A stretch of 64,000 nt of DNA from Antedon mediterranea (taxonomy: Eukaryota; Echinodermata; Crinoidea; Comatulida; Antedonidae): positions 25,115,001 through 25,179,000 of the forward strand of contig NC_092673.1 of the NCBI RefSeq assembly GCF_964355755.1. Direction: 5' to 3'. A program made the translations under genes and the position numbers. A model generated the notes under the pieces. It was not told the origin of the DNA. It saw nothing but the letters and a program-made list of their open reading frames with translations, and made no database searches. This document shows positions 1-11,999 of the stretch, one piece after another (position 1 is the first letter of the stretch; each line of letters opens with the position of its first letter).

Positions 1-521
1 GATTTAGATTTATGGGCCCCCTTGGAGAATAAACATAAATAGTATTGCAATGCTGTACCAGGGAGTTCCCTGGCTGTACAATACTGTTAAGGTATTTTAA
101 TGGTTAAAACCACTTTTGATCGCAATTTGAATCGCAAATTTCTTACTGTGAGTGTTGGTACTGTTAGATGTAATATAAAAATATATACAAATAAACTTTA
201 TTACTGTGAGTGTGGGTAGGCCCTACTGTTAGATTATAAACATATAATATACAAATAAACATTCCAAATTATTTGGTTTAACCATAAAGGTATAGATTTA
301 GATTTATGGGCCCCCTTGGAGAATAAACATAAATAGTATTGCAATGCTGTACAATACTGTTAAGGTATTAACCACTTTTGATCGCAATTTGAATCGCAAA
401 TTTCTTACTGTGAGTGTTGGTACTGTTAGATGTAATATAAAAATATATACAAATAAACTTTATTACTGTGAGTGTGGGTAGGCCCTACTGTTAGATTATA
501 AACATATAATATACAAATAAA
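1..521. repeat. Two tandem copies of a ~295 bp AT-rich repeat
   Basis: A block beginning GATTTAGATTTATGGG occurs at 1 and again at 295. The second copy lacks about 30 bp around the CAGGGAGTTCCCTGG palindrome of the first. Both carry the same TACTGTTAGATG and TAGGCCCTACTG stretches. The first copy may continue left of the window. No coding potential is seen. Confidence 0.8.
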
Positions 522-1139
522 TAAACGTTATTACTGACAGTTGCTTCTCAACGTTTGTATTAATTAATAATTTAAAAATATATAAACGTCGTAGTGGTGT
601 ATCGTTACATGTACTTTACTATTTCAATCGACTATGACAGTGAGAGTTTTAACAAAGTACCGTATTAAATCGTAAATGTTTTACTGTATTTAGTGGTATA
701 TTATTTATAGGCCTATAAAACATTAAAAACAATATTTCGTTACTGAGTGGATAAGAATATATTTTAAAATGTTTCCTCTTTGTACCTATCTTCTTCCCCC
801 ATCCCTCAACCCTTAATGTTACATACAAAACACAAATTGGGTTTGTTTAAATGAGTCCAAATAAAAAAATTTGACTCATTTTGTTTCTCTCTCGGAAGTA
901 ATTCCCAGGGTGCTAATTTTGGTTGACTACATAAATCATTGTGTATATTTATTCGTTTCTGTAAACGACAATGTATTATAGTCCTGCGGTACGTACATTT
1001 GAAATCTCCATTTTTTTCTCGCTGGAAATACTGTGTATTCGAGAACCATCTGTGGGCACGACCTAGATGGTACGCGAGCGAAGCGAGCGTGCCATCTAGT
1101 GTACATAATTATGATCATTATTATTACGAACGAAAAAAT
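522..1139. other. AT-rich spacer with one hairpin, no gene seen
   Basis: Low-complexity AT-rich DNA without a convincing reading frame. Around 1063-1098 an imperfect inverted repeat (CTAGATGG...CCATCTAG) encloses ACGC/GCGT arms. It may be the edge of a small foldback element, but no target duplication was found. Confidence 0.5.
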
Positions 1140-1339
1140 TGACCAAAGAGTCTAAGAAGTACATTAAAGTCACAGTCCGAAAAAGAGACTAACAATACTA
1201 CTGAATGTTCCCAGGCCATAGATGATGTATTAATTAATGATAACCACTCATATGTAATAAATGATAGGAATAATACAATAACAGATATAAACCAAATAGT
1301 AAAAAAAGATACTCATATATTTGAGGAACTAAATCAAAG

Positions 1340-2096
1340 GGTTTTATATTTGCACATTTAAATATACGTAGCCTAGACTTACATTTTGATGAATTGCAAC
1401 GTATTCTAAAATAACAACAATTTCAATGTTTTTGGCTTAAGAGAAACATTTCTAGATAATACATTTATTGATGAAGATTTTCATGTTGACAATTATATAT
1501 TACACAGACTAGATAGACGTAAAACTAAAAAAGGTGGTGGTGTAGCACTCTATATAAACCTAAAAACCAACCACAAAATTAGGAATGATCTAATGTGTAA
1601 TGAACTCGAACTCCTATCTATTGAAATAGTACGTGATAAATGTAAAAATCTAATTGTTCTATTGTGGTATAGACCTCCAAATACTACAGCAGTTCTTTTT
1701 GAATATTTACAAAATATATTTCAAAAGATTGAACTGGAACACAAAGATATTATGATGATGGGAGATTTAAACTGTGACGTTATGTCTGACAATCCACATT
1801 GCTACACAAAGAAACTAATTGAATTAAGTGAAAATTTTAATCTAAAACAGATCATTGAAGAACCAACACGTATAGAAAAACATTCCTCAACATTAATAGA
1901 TGTTATGTATTTCTCAAATGTTTCTAAAATATTAAAGTCTGGAGTTATCCACGTCGGCTTAAGTGACCACTCAATGCCAATAGGGAAAGGGGCGAAAAAT
2001 AATAAAGATTCCAATAAAACAAATAAAATTATTAAACAGGATCATAATTATAAAATGACACGAAACTTTAAAAATTTAATGAAGACAGTTTTTTAA
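1340..2096 (+). pseudogene. LINE endonuclease fragment
   Basis: The longest open part is 1593-2096 (167 codons). It contains GDLN, the APE/exonuclease-phosphatase metal-site motif, followed by a SDH motif near its end; both are diagnostic of LINE endonucleases. The preceding residues (HLNIRSL at about 1350) are in other frames, so the N-terminal half is frameshifted. This is a decayed copy with no independent function. Confidence 0.85.
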
Positions 2097-2201
2097 ACGA
2101 TTTATTAATGGTAAATTGGAATGGTATTACCGCCAGTGGCGACGTAAGTCAGAGTGCCAACAAACTTCTCGAAACTACACTAACCAACATCTTAGATAAA
2201 C

Positions 2202-3317
2202 ATGCTCCTTGGAAGAAACACAGGGTACGTAAAAAAAACAGCTCCTTGGCTCTCTGATGATGTAATTGAAAATATGAGAGAAAGAGATAAACTCAAAAGA
2301 GAATGTAAACATTCTAAAAATGAATCACTCTGGAAAAGGTACAGAAAGTATAGAAATATGTGCAATAAATTAATACGTAAAAGTAAAGCTAATTTTATTC
2401 AAGAAAGTATAAAAGAAAATAAAAACGATGTAAAAAAAACATGGGATACCATAAGATATATTATATCGTCAAAAAAGAAAACTAAAACTATTCAAACAAT
2501 TTGCAATGATAATGGCGATGTCCTCTATAAAGCCAAGGACATCGCAAATGAAATTAATACATTTTTCTCAAATATAGGTTCAAATCTTGCATCACAAATA
2601 CATGAGCCGATAAATGATATAAATTATGATGAAATCGATGCTTTCACCGAAAATAATTTTGAATTCGAACACATCACATGTGAATTTGTATATAAATACT
2701 TAAGTAATCTTTCAAAAAACAAAGCCACTGGTCATGATAACTTACCACCGAGCATTCTAAAACTGTCTGCCCCGATTATATCCCCAACAATTACAAGAAT
2801 CATAAATCATTCCTTCACAACATGTAAATTCCCAAATACGTGGAAAATAGCAAAGGTCACGCCAATTTTTAAGAATGGTGAAAAAACTAACCCTAATAAT
2901 TATCGTCCCATTTCCGTCCTACCTATACTTTCAAAAATAATTGAACGAGTCGTTTTTAATAATAATAATCTGTTATGTATAAATCAATCAGGTTTTCAAC
3001 CATCATACTCAACATCTACTGCACTTACAAAAGTGACGGAAGACTGGTATAGTGCAATAGACGAGGGTAAGCTGGTCGGAATCTGTTTACTAGATTTTAA
3101 AAAGGCCTTTGATACGGTAAACCATAACATACTATTAAGCAAATTGAGACTTTATGGTTTAAGTAAATATGTTTTAAAATGGTTCGAGAGCTATCTGTCT
3201 GAGCAAAAGCAATTCACAAATGTAAATAATACATTGTCTGACTATACACACATCCAATGTGGAGTGCCTCAGGGGTCAATCGTGGGCCCACTAAATTTAT
3301 TGTTCTTCAAAAAATGA
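2202..3317 (+). pseudogene. LINE reverse transcriptase fragment, catalytic block missing
   Basis: A 371-codon open stretch matches LINE reverse transcriptase: NYRPISVLP and the finger region, then LLDFKKAFDTVNH with the first catalytic Asp, then GVPQGSIVGP. Immediately after this the frame ends and the next recognisable piece (DDWLKNNKLSLNVSKSE, about 3360-3412) lies downstream of where the YADD motif should be. About 40 residues including both catalytic aspartates are therefore deleted. The N-terminal part is Lys-rich and resembles the linker between endonuclease and polymerase. Confidence 0.9.
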
Positions 3318-3473
3318 AAATGAAATATACCAAAGTATAAATGAAGAACTTATACAAATCGACGATTGGCTAAAAAATAATAAATTGAGTCTAAATGTCT
3401 CTAAATCAGAGTTCATGTTGATCGGATCGACAAACCGATTGGCAACCACCAAAGAAAACAAGGCCAACAGCCA

Positions 3474-4230
3474 TTAAGTCGCGTGCTACAATGCATAGTG
3501 ATACCGGACCGACAGACAGACAGACAGAGAGACCGACTGACCGACATAGTGAACTATACTGACCGAAATTACTGAACATGTTTAAAAATGTTGAAATGTT
3601 TAAAAACATTTATTTTTTTTTAATTTACACGTGCGTAGCCTGTCACTTTCGACGTGCTCGTATAACGTAATTTCGAGTTGAAAAGTAAGTCAAGAAAACA
3701 GAAATCGGGCAAAAAGAGTGCGCAATAACATTTAACGCGCAGTGCGCGCGCAAAATATGCGCACTCATGGCAATTTTGTAAACGCTTAAAATTGCCTGAA
3801 ATGTACTCTTATTTCATCGAAAATAAATTTTAAAAATGTTAAGCGCGCGTACGCATGCGTTACATGCGCTACGCACGTAATTGTATTGCCATATGATGAT
3901 TTATGCCCTGAATTATGAGTACCAAATTTTATTTAATTGTGATTCATGGTTGTGAAGATATGATTACAAACGTGATTTCGTTAAATCGTGCGTAGACCGC
4001 GTAATTTTGTATTGCGCACCGTGAAAACGTAACCACATTGATTCCTGGCCATAAGGAATATACTGTGAAAAATTGACCTAGCTAGATTAAACTGATATCA
4101 AGATAAGGTCAGAAAGCGATAAAACGCATAGTGATACCGGACCGACAGACAGACAGACAGACCGACAGACAGACAGACAGACCGACCGACCGACATAGTG
4201 AACTATAGAGTCGCTTCCACGCGACTAAAA
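3474..4230. repeat. Composite repeat inserted in the LINE, flanked by (GACA/GACC)n blocks
   Basis: Two near-identical blocks, ATAGTGATACCGGACCGACAG followed by GACA/GACC runs and GACATAGTGAACTATA, lie at about 3498-3555 and 4130-4206. Between them 3625-4110 is homologous to part of the 1.4 kb units at 13.3-13.8 kb. The right edge carries a short hairpin (AGTCGC...GCGACT). A similar GACC block without the middle is at 21.27-21.40 kb, so this looks like a SINE-like family that carries or captured a second repeat. Confidence 0.65.
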
Positions 4231-4857
4231 ATAGATCAGTTAATATAGATAACGATGTTGTACCACGCGTTCGATATTGCAAACATCTCGGTATCATAAT
4301 AGACGAACATTTATCATGGAAAAATCAGATTGAATACATTTGAGGTAAAGCTCTAAATGGATTGGGTATGCTCAGACGATGTAGCTATTATTTTCCACAA
4401 AACATATTGCAAACTCTATTGTAATACCTTACTTGACCTATTGTGACATAATTTGGGGAAATAGTAGTCAAACTCTAATGAAAAGAGTTCAAACTATCCA
4501 AAACAGAACAGCTCAAATCGTGTGTGGTCTAACATGGGACACACCTAGTAGTGAGGCACTAAGACAAATTAATTGGTCACCTTTATTTTATCAAGATAGA
4601 TATGAATGTTGTATGGTTATATATTAGGTTTTGACAGATAATGCCCCACCTTACCTAAATAATGTATTTACATACAATGATATAAATTATAATCTAAGGC
4701 ACAGTGATACACAGCTATTCATCCCGAAGCCAAAAACCGATTTTAAAAAACGAAGTCTGTCTTATCGTGGAGCAATTATATGGAATAGTCTCAATGTTGA
4801 TACCCTTCCAAATTCAGTTAAGTTGTTTAAAACGTATCTGAAAAATGCATTGTAAAA
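4202..4857 (+). pseudogene. LINE C-terminal segment
   Basis: Translated pieces after the insertion read CKHLGIIIDEHLSW, then PSSEALRQINWSPL, then WNSLNVDTLPNSVKLFKTYL before a stop at about 4855. This order (thumb, then the WNSLP-like C-terminal motif) is typical of CR1/L2-like LINEs. Internal stops at about 4340, 4420 and 4625 show decay. Confidence 0.85.
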
Positions 4858-4983
4858 CATAATGGTATGGTAATCTACGATGGTGTACATCCAACTTTTA
4901 AAATGGCTAAATACTATGTAAAATGTGTGTTTTATCACTATTATTTTAAGGTAAATGAAATCAAAAAGATTTATTATGTATTA

Positions 4984-5091
4984 CAGTAGAATCCCCATAA
5001 ATTATACACTTCGATAAGGGTTTCCGTTTACACGGGAAGTACCGGTATGGTGTACCCAAAATAGAGGTGTCAGATGAAGGGGATTCTGCTG
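4984..5091. mobile_element. 108 bp pogo/Tc1-like MITE
   Basis: Ends are CAGTAGAATCCCC and GGGGATTCTGCTG, a near-perfect terminal inverted repeat. The element is flanked on both sides by TA (4982-4983 and 5092-5093), the target duplication of Tc1/mariner/pogo transposases. It has no coding capacity and would depend on a transposase elsewhere. Confidence 0.75.
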
Positions 5092-5368
5092 TAATTTTGT
5101 TTCTTTTCAATTTCAATTTTTTTCGTTTCTGTCGTATTTAGCCTATATGGTGTTGATTTTTTTTTTTAATACAGTATCACGAACTTGTGTAAAAACAATC
5201 AATATTGATTGAACGAGTTGTACTGCACATCAGTCTCGTGTCTAAATAAAGTTTATATATATACCTAAACAATAAACAGCCCAGGCCGTTTTTTCAATAA
5301 GTACGGTACTTTAAATCTAGCACATCTAGGGTCTAGCGTGCTGTTAAACAGAATAATCGGTTAAAAAC
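5092..5368. other. AT-rich spacer, no gene seen
   Basis: Poly-T runs and a stretch resembling an old LINE 3' tail. No reading frame or repeat family was recognised, apart from the 9 bp target copy at its right edge (5360-5368). Confidence 0.5.
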
Positions 5369-5803
5369 GGGTGTTTCGAAACTAGAGACCCGAGACCAGA
5401 GACCCAATACGAAAAGGGAGACCTAAATATACGAAAAGGGAGACCCACGTACGAAAAGGGAGACCCCAATATACGAAAAGAGATTCCCCACTATACGAAA
5501 AGGGAGACCCTAATATACGAAAAGGGAGACCTAAATATACGAAAAGGGAGACCCAAATATACGAAAAGGAAGACCCAAATATACGAAAAGGGAGACCCAA
5601 ATATACAAAATGGGAGACCCAAATATACGAAAAGGGAGATCCACTATAAGAAAAGGGAAACCCCACTATACGAAAAGAGAGACCACACTATACGAAAAGG
5701 GAGACCCTAATATACGAAAAGGGAGACCCAAATATAGGTCTCCCTTTTCGTATTGGGTCTCGTGTCAGGTCTCTGGTCTCGGGTCTCTAGTTTCGAAACA
5801 CCC
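5369..5803. mobile_element. Foldback element with minisatellite core and 9 bp target duplication
   Basis: Terminal inverted repeats start GGGTGTTTCGAAACTAGAG and end with the complement at 5803. The arms extend about 50 bp, including ACGAAAAGGGAGACC in both orientations. The core is a tandem array of a roughly 22-26 bp unit (ATACGAAAAGGGAGACCC). The identical 9-mer GTTAAAAAC sits at 5360-5368 and 5804-5812, which supports transposition rather than local rearrangement. A 9 bp duplication suits Mutator-like elements. The open frames here are products of the short tandem period. Confidence 0.85.
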
Positions 5804-5867
5804 GTTAAAAACAGGTGATTTCATTTTTACAGAAACCGGTCCTATATATTTGTCTACTTTTAGATTG

Positions 5868-6064
5868 TGGGGGGGGGGGGGTAGTTGTCCTAAGGGGGTG
5901 GTTGTCCGGGGGTTGTTATCCTAAGGGGGTAGTTGTCCTAAGGGGGTAGTTGTCCTAAGTTGGTAGTTGTCCTAAGGGGGTAGTTGTCCTAAGGGGGTAG
6001 TTGTCCGGGGGGTAGTTGTCCGGGTGGTAAACATCTGGGGTAACTGTCTAGGGGGTAGGTGTCC
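5868..6064. repeat. G-rich minisatellite, about 18 bp unit
   Basis: An imperfect array of TAAGGGGGTAGTTGTCC, opening with a 12-13 base G run. Many G-runs of four or more on one strand suggest G-quadruplex potential. No coding function. Confidence 0.85.
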
Positions 6065-6830
6065 TAGAACCATATTAAATGTTATATTTATATGGAAACA
6101 CACCTACTTTTGTGTTAGTTGTGTCAACAAACGACCAAATAAAACAATCCTAGGCCTAGTAAGGCTAAAACGCCTAGCCTAATAAATAGTAATTAGCATG
6201 GCCTAGCTTGGCTGAAAGGCAAAACTTCGACAGACAATTGGAACTTATCTAGGCTAATTATGGTTTTTCCAACAATTGTAGGTAATGTCCTCATTAATTA
6301 ATCAAAATCCTAAAAACGATCTAAAGCTAATTTAAATGCCTTTTTGAATGAAATTAGTACATATATATGTCCAAATCGTACACAAAAATCTGCTGCCCGC
6401 GGTGGTGTTTACAAACGAAACTCAGACCATGGCGCTGTTGTATTTCACAGTACAGAGAGCCATATTACAGATGCAGTATATATCTAACAATTAAAATTTG
6501 TTTACAGTACTAGATTTTTTTTCATCCGCGAAACTTTTTTTTTCCTACACAAAATAAAAATGTTTAAAAGAGAAACAAAACTGAGGCCAGACGACAGGTG
6601 GCGCTGTTGTATTTCACAGTACAGAGCCATATTACAGTATATCTACAATTTAGGGTAATTTGTATACTAGATTTTTTTTCATCCGCGAAACGTTTTTTTT
6701 TTCGTACACAAAAATTTTTCAAAAAGTACTATTTAACGATCGTTGAATAGTGCGAACTATTGCACGCCATGTTACCCACATTTGTCCAATCAAATGACAG
6801 GAATTTATATAGGTGTTATATAATACAAAA
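6065..6830. repeat. Copy of the TIR element found at 49453-50202
   Basis: Shares long blocks with 49.58-50.20 kb: the AATCCTAGGCCTAG stretch, the GGAACTTATCT block, TTTTTCATCCGCGA, and the end GGAATTTATATAGGTGTTATA. The left terminus is missing or diverged here and the 6480-6660 part is locally duplicated. No gene. Confidence 0.7.
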
Positions 6831-7678
6831 TATTACACCGAATTATCAAAACAAATTAATTTCTGAAGCTAACTGCTAAAGGGAAAACTGAACTTCTACC
6901 GTGTCAACATTGTGGTTAGAATGAAAAAATTATAATTATTAACAAGTGTGGCTAATTCCAGAGAAAATATTTTCTTTGGTTTTGATTATCCGTTTTATAG
7001 TGCGTTAAATCATATTTTACCCAAAGTTTAGTTATTAGTAAGCAATACATTTATATACAACGTAAAGGTTAACCTATGCTGAAAGACAGGACCTATTAAT
7101 TTTACTAATTCGAAATAATAATATAGAAAAATGTATTCATAAAAAAAAATGCTACTCTGAAAACATTTGAAACAAATGGAACAATTTAAATTGTTTTTTT
7201 TCTTGACAGTTACTGCAATGTGAACATTTATTTATAAAATATTAATGTTTTTTTTTATTCAATGTTAGAAAGTTTTTTTTAAAGTGACGGAATTTTTTTC
7301 TTTGATGATTTATGTCTGTTGTTGCCATTTTTGTTCATGTACTGTATTATGAAAGTTATATCATCGGCTAATTGGCTAATTCTACCTTCTATGTTATTGT
7401 CATTATTCGGAAGTTTAATGCCCTTATAATCGTCTTTGTTTCCCTAGATGCCATTACATTGACCACTAAGAAGGAGAGAGAAAAAAGAAAAATACCGTAC
7501 ATTTCGACATGCGGATTGCATTTCAAGAAAAATGAACAATGTTACAGAAGAAAAATGTTTTATCCAACACGATGCCCATAAGTTCATGATAATAATTTTT
7601 CCAGACGATCATTATCATATTGTGAACTAATGTGGCAATGTAAATAAACATAACTTTGTGAATTATGCTATTTTAATC
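6831..7678. other. AT-rich spacer, no gene seen
   Basis: The longest frame (7372-7581, 69 codons) has no recognisable features and no splice or promoter context. Nothing else was recognised. Confidence 0.5.
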
Positions 7679-8130
7679 AAAGATTATATAGCGCCGCTAC
7701 GCGGCGCAAGATAGGTAACTGTTGCCAAGCTCCTATCTTATAACACTACGCGCCCAGTAAATCCATGGACGCCATTCGGGCGGACAGGTTATTATTGTGA
7801 TTTAAATGTAAATGGTTTAAATGTTGCGGTCCGCCTCGAAGTATCTGTGGTTAACCATCCTTATGATTGATTCATGGAAAAGGGAAGAAATTATGTAAAC
7901 AAAGTAAAATAAAAGTTTCTTTGGGATCTGGACACTTTCCGATTAATTCTGTGTGTTTACATTTATATGTTTGGTTAGACAACTTCATTCTTTAACCGAA
8001 ACATTGTGGATATTGCCTTGACAACGACTTTATTCCGGTTCAAACTTGTCCGCCGGAATGGCGTCCATGGATTACAAATGTCTCACCCAGTTACCTATCT
8101 TGCGCCGCGTAGCGGCGCTATACAATCTTT
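7679..8130. mobile_element. ~450 bp MITE with GC-rich palindromic termini
   Basis: Terminal inverted repeats of about 40 bp run AAAGATT(A/G)TATAGCGCC, then a palindrome GCTACGCGGC, then AAGATAGGTAACTG. A second inverted pair lies inside (ATCCATGGACGCCATTC at about 7760 and its complement near 8055). No coding region; target duplication not resolved. Confidence 0.8.
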
Positions 8131-9537
8131 GTTTTAATTGCACTGTCCATGAAGTTTTTGCTTAAACTACTGTATAATTGCGAATTATAAATACAAAGAT
8201 TAATATAATCTAAGGGTATGTTCACGGAGTTACGGTGGAGTTAGCTACGCAAGGGGTACGGTAATCCGTGGCGTTAAAAGCCAAGGTGTTCAGACACAAC
8301 GACCAACATTCCAATCCCTTGCGTTTAAAACACTCTGATCAGGTCAAAGCAGATAGAATTATATGTATACATTCATGACAATTACATTGTTTTTTGTTTT
8401 TTTTTATTTATATAATGTTTACCTTCAAATATACTGATTTGCTCTTACTACTTGTAGAATTGCATTTTAATTCAAAATAATTTAAAACGTAATTGTTACA
8501 CGGACAATTATCTGATTAATTGATTTAATTTATGAACATATCATCACTGACGCCAACTTTACTGTTCTTTAAAATCTGAACCTGAAAATACATTTTACAT
8601 AGCTATTTCGCTGTCGTATCATAGGGTACGGGTATGTAGTTGCTGTCTGCTAATCGTGGTCGTGTATTTTCATTGGTTAAGGTTAAAATCACTGATGCAT
8701 CACTGGATTAGCGTTATGAAATCTACCCTCTCCCGCCCGCAATTTTTTTTTCGTACATAAGTTGGGGACCCCCTCATGAAACTTCACAAAATAAACATGA
8801 ATAATTCATCAGTTAAATTTTCTTGTTCCGTGTGCACCCAAGCGTATAGCAACAAGAAGCGATTACACAAGTGCGGTACGATTCTAGGCCTATCTCCGCT
8901 GTTGCGGCGTGCGATTTCATAGAAGAATAGCGGCGTTTTGTGTGGATTGTCGAAATAATCAGCCTTTAGTTTATGGTGTTTTTAATATAATTTATTACTA
9001 AAGAATTACGTGTTAAAATTATAGTTTCTATTAATACTATTAGGCCTAATTATTAGTCTCTAAGAGTCTAAACCCATGTCTATTCTAGTAGTAGCTGTGG
9101 GTGTGTGTGACGTGTGTGTGTTAGGTATGACCAAAGATAGTTATCTTTGGTATGACACAATCCGAGTAATAAGTCAGCAAAATTAAACAATAAATTACAC
9201 AAAAATACATTTTTTATTCTCGTGGGTCAAATCTTCCCATCTCATGTGTTCATATACGCGCATTTTTAAAGTTCCTTTGAGTACATCATGCATATTGTTT
9301 GATAATAAAATAGCAGAATTAAAAAAAATACAGTACACAAATTATACACATTCTTTATTCTTGTGGGTCTAAGCTTTCTTTGGGCTATGTCCAATGAATT
9401 ACTACTTAGTTTAATTTCTTGCCTAGCTGTCGATTAGCCTCGACTCGACACATTATGTGTGAAGAAGAGTGCGCGAAGGCAATCACGTGAATTGACTTAG
9501 AATCCTAGGCCTACGTAGAAAGTATCGTATCGCAGTT

Positions 9538-11294
9538 GGGTGTGTAGAAAGCGACGACCTCGAATTGGACGACCCCAACGACCCGGGCGACCTCGAATTG
9601 GACGACCTAGAATTGGACGACCCATAACACGAAACCGACGACCCCTATAATAGCCTAGCCTAGCCTAGGCCTAAGTATGGTATAACATCCCGAAGCCGAA
9701 CATAACCAAAGATCTTTAAACCATACCTTATATAATACTCGCAAGCAAGCAATTGATTGAAAAAATACAGAAATATCGCCATTTCATACTGAATGTGTCG
9801 ACACGAACAAACGAACAGATATGGAACGCCAAGAGTGCATCATTAAAACTGCATTCGACTCGATTAGCACACGAAATATCATAAACATGGCAAACCAGGC
9901 CCCTTTTTCAGCGGCAGGTAAGGTTTGTTTACCTCCATGGTTTGACCAGCTCCATGGTTTGACCATAGAGGTATAAAAATATTGTTATACCTCCATGGTT
10001 TGACCGTATAGGCCTACAATGCATGTGTGAAATGTAAAGCTTTCTTATGGCCCTCCCCATGCAGGATTAGGCCAAGTTGAGCCGCCGACAAGTTGAGGCG
10101 CCGCCAGAAAAACGTTATTTTCTATGAAACGCCAAATGCTTACTTTCGCCGGTGCTCGTTTCTATTTAATAGAAGTTCTATTTATATTAATTATTAGATA
10201 TAACGATGTATATTCCAAAGTTTATATATCACGGTTTTTAGTATATATTATTAAATATTATAATTAAAGAGAAATAATTATGAATATCTGACTTGTAGAT
10301 TCCAAAATATAAGGCTTAAAACATGACCGAAAATGATCGTTTTTAGCCAAAAATGACGTAAACATGTTTCCCCCTCAGGCGGCAGTTGAAGTAAAATAAT
10401 TGCATAAAATCACCGTTTTTTAGTAAAATATTTTGTGTATTAACATTGTAAAATTCAATAAAATATGATATTAAAAGATAGTAAATAAAAAATAATAATT
10501 ATTTAACCTCATTCGAAGAATATCAATACTCTATTAGTCCTGAGAGACAATGTGATTTTACGTGGTAGGCATACACACGCGAGAAAAATATTATGGAGTG
10601 CACTGCATTTTTACCTTGAAAGATTAAAAACAATTAAATTATTAAATATGACTACTTTCCTTTGCTGTTTCAAACCAACAAAATTGTAGTATGTAATTAT
10701 TATTTATTTTCATGACACAATAAACCTAAAGACCATGAACTTATGTAGGGCCTACTAGGACACCACTCTATTACTACGCGAAATGTCGTAAAAGACGCAC
10801 TGGCCGTTTCATAGAAATTACCGGCGGCTCAACTTGTCGGCGGCCCAACCGGTCATATCCCCCCATGCACATGCCTATAGTGTTCGTTATAAGAAGACGA
10901 GATGTAATTATACGTCCATGGTTTAACCATGTATTGTATAATATTTATTTCTTTTTAATTTATTTTTAATATGTCGAATGCAGTTTTAATGATGCACTCT
11001 TGGCGTTCCATATCTTTTCGTTTGTTCGTGTCGACACAATCAGTATCAAATGGCGATATTTCTGTATTTTTTCAATCAATTGCTTGCTTGCGAGTATTAT
11101 ATAATGAGGTATAGTTTAAAGATCTTTGGCTATGTTCGGCTTCGGGATGTTATACCACACTTAGGCCTAGGCTAGGCTAGGCTATAGGGGTCGTCGGTTT
11201 CGTGTTATGGGTCGTTCAATTCGAGGTCGTTCAATTCGAGGTCGCCCGGGTCGTTGGGGTCGTCCAATTCGAGGTCGTCGCTTTCTACACACCC
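9538..11294. mobile_element. Mutator-like foldback element, copy 1 (1757 bp)
   Basis: Ends GGGTGTGTAGAAAGCGACG with long inverted arms of roughly 450 bp. The arms contain several CGACCTCGAATTGGACGACC motifs, a GGCCTAG-rich run, and AAAGATCTTT. The perfect 10-mer TATCGCAGTT flanks both sides (9528-9537, 11295-11304). A second copy, flanked by its own different 10-mer, is at 54988-56739. Long arms and a 9-10 bp duplication suit non-autonomous Mutator-like elements. The small frames inside (9784-9966, 11182-11397) are arm sequence, not genes. Confidence 0.85.
10073..10860. mobile_element. Inner TIR element inside the Mutator-like copy
   Basis: GAGCCGCCGACAAGTTGAGG near 10080 is mirrored by CAACTTGTCGGCGGC near 10840, followed inwards on both sides by TTTCTATGAAAC. 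The interior (TATATATCACGGTTTTTAG and AT-rich DNA) is also present in the 55 kb copy, so this insertion predates dispersal of the host element. Confidence 0.7.
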
Positions 11295-11999
11295 TATCGC
11301 AGTTGTGTAAATCACTTCTTGTTGCTATACGCTTGGGTGCACACGGAACAACAAATTTAACTGATGAATTATTCATGTTTATTTTGTGACGTTTCATGAG
11401 GGGTCCCCAACTTATGTACGAAAAAAAAAAATCGCCTCCCGCCCGCGTAGAGTTAATAACGAGCTTTCGTTGTAGTACGGAAGTAGTTCAGTACGGTAAT
11501 TTGAACCGAAATGTGATCCACGCATGCGCAGAAATTTGAGACTCACCGTAGCGTTAAATTTGAGAACGGTAGTGAGAAGAAATAGCGTCCTGTCTGAAAC
11601 GTACGGTACATTCAGCTGTGTATTTTAATTATGGAGGACACGATGGAAGTAGTATCGTCAAGAGTAAAGCAGTTTAATCAGTCGTTATTTTAACTTATTG
11701 TAATCAAACATGGACTAGGCTATAGCATATTAAATGAATGTTCATTAATGTCAAGTTTCAAGTTTATTGTTTCACACAATACAATACAATATAATACAGA
11801 AACATAAATTAATAAATACAATTGTGTGAGCAGGACGCATTACTAAGCCAAGGCTTTAAGTTTGGTCCTCCAGAGAAGTAAAAATATATTTAATTATTTA
11901 ATTTAAGCATTACTTACTAACTAACAATGTAGTGCTCTAGATCAGTGATACAAAATATAAAATAAAAAAATTGGCTTAGAGATTCGGCCTAGGCCTAGC

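Larger units (their letters stand above)
1140..4857 (+). mobile_element. Degenerate non-LTR retrotransposon (LINE), plus strand
   Basis: Fragments of one LINE polyprotein run in order on the plus strand: an APE-type endonuclease (about 1340-2092), a reverse transcriptase (2202-3317), a thumb/connector region after 3317, and a C-terminal segment ending at the stop near 4855. Frames are broken by several stops and indels. The reverse transcriptase lacks the catalytic YADD block, because sequence after the GVPQGS motif jumps directly to the later part of the domain. A repeat is inserted at about 3474-4230. The order of domains suits CR1/L2/Jockey-type LINEs; the clade was not resolved. It is dead. 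Confidence 0.9.
8731..11448. mobile_element. Nested TIR element with ~145 bp arms
   Basis: The left arm (8731-8876: TACATAAGTTGGGGACC, then GAATAATTCATCAGTTAAAT, then GTGCACCCAAGCGTATAGC) is repeated inverted at 11305-11448. The right half of the interior is occupied by the Mutator-like element at 9538-11294, whose 10 bp target duplication lies at the inner border of the right arm. No open gene remains. Confidence 0.7.

Noticed and set aside
5382-5924. Tyr/Phe-rich and Lys/Gly-rich frames resembling structural proteins
   Set aside because: They are low-complexity translations of the 22-26 bp and 18 bp minisatellites.
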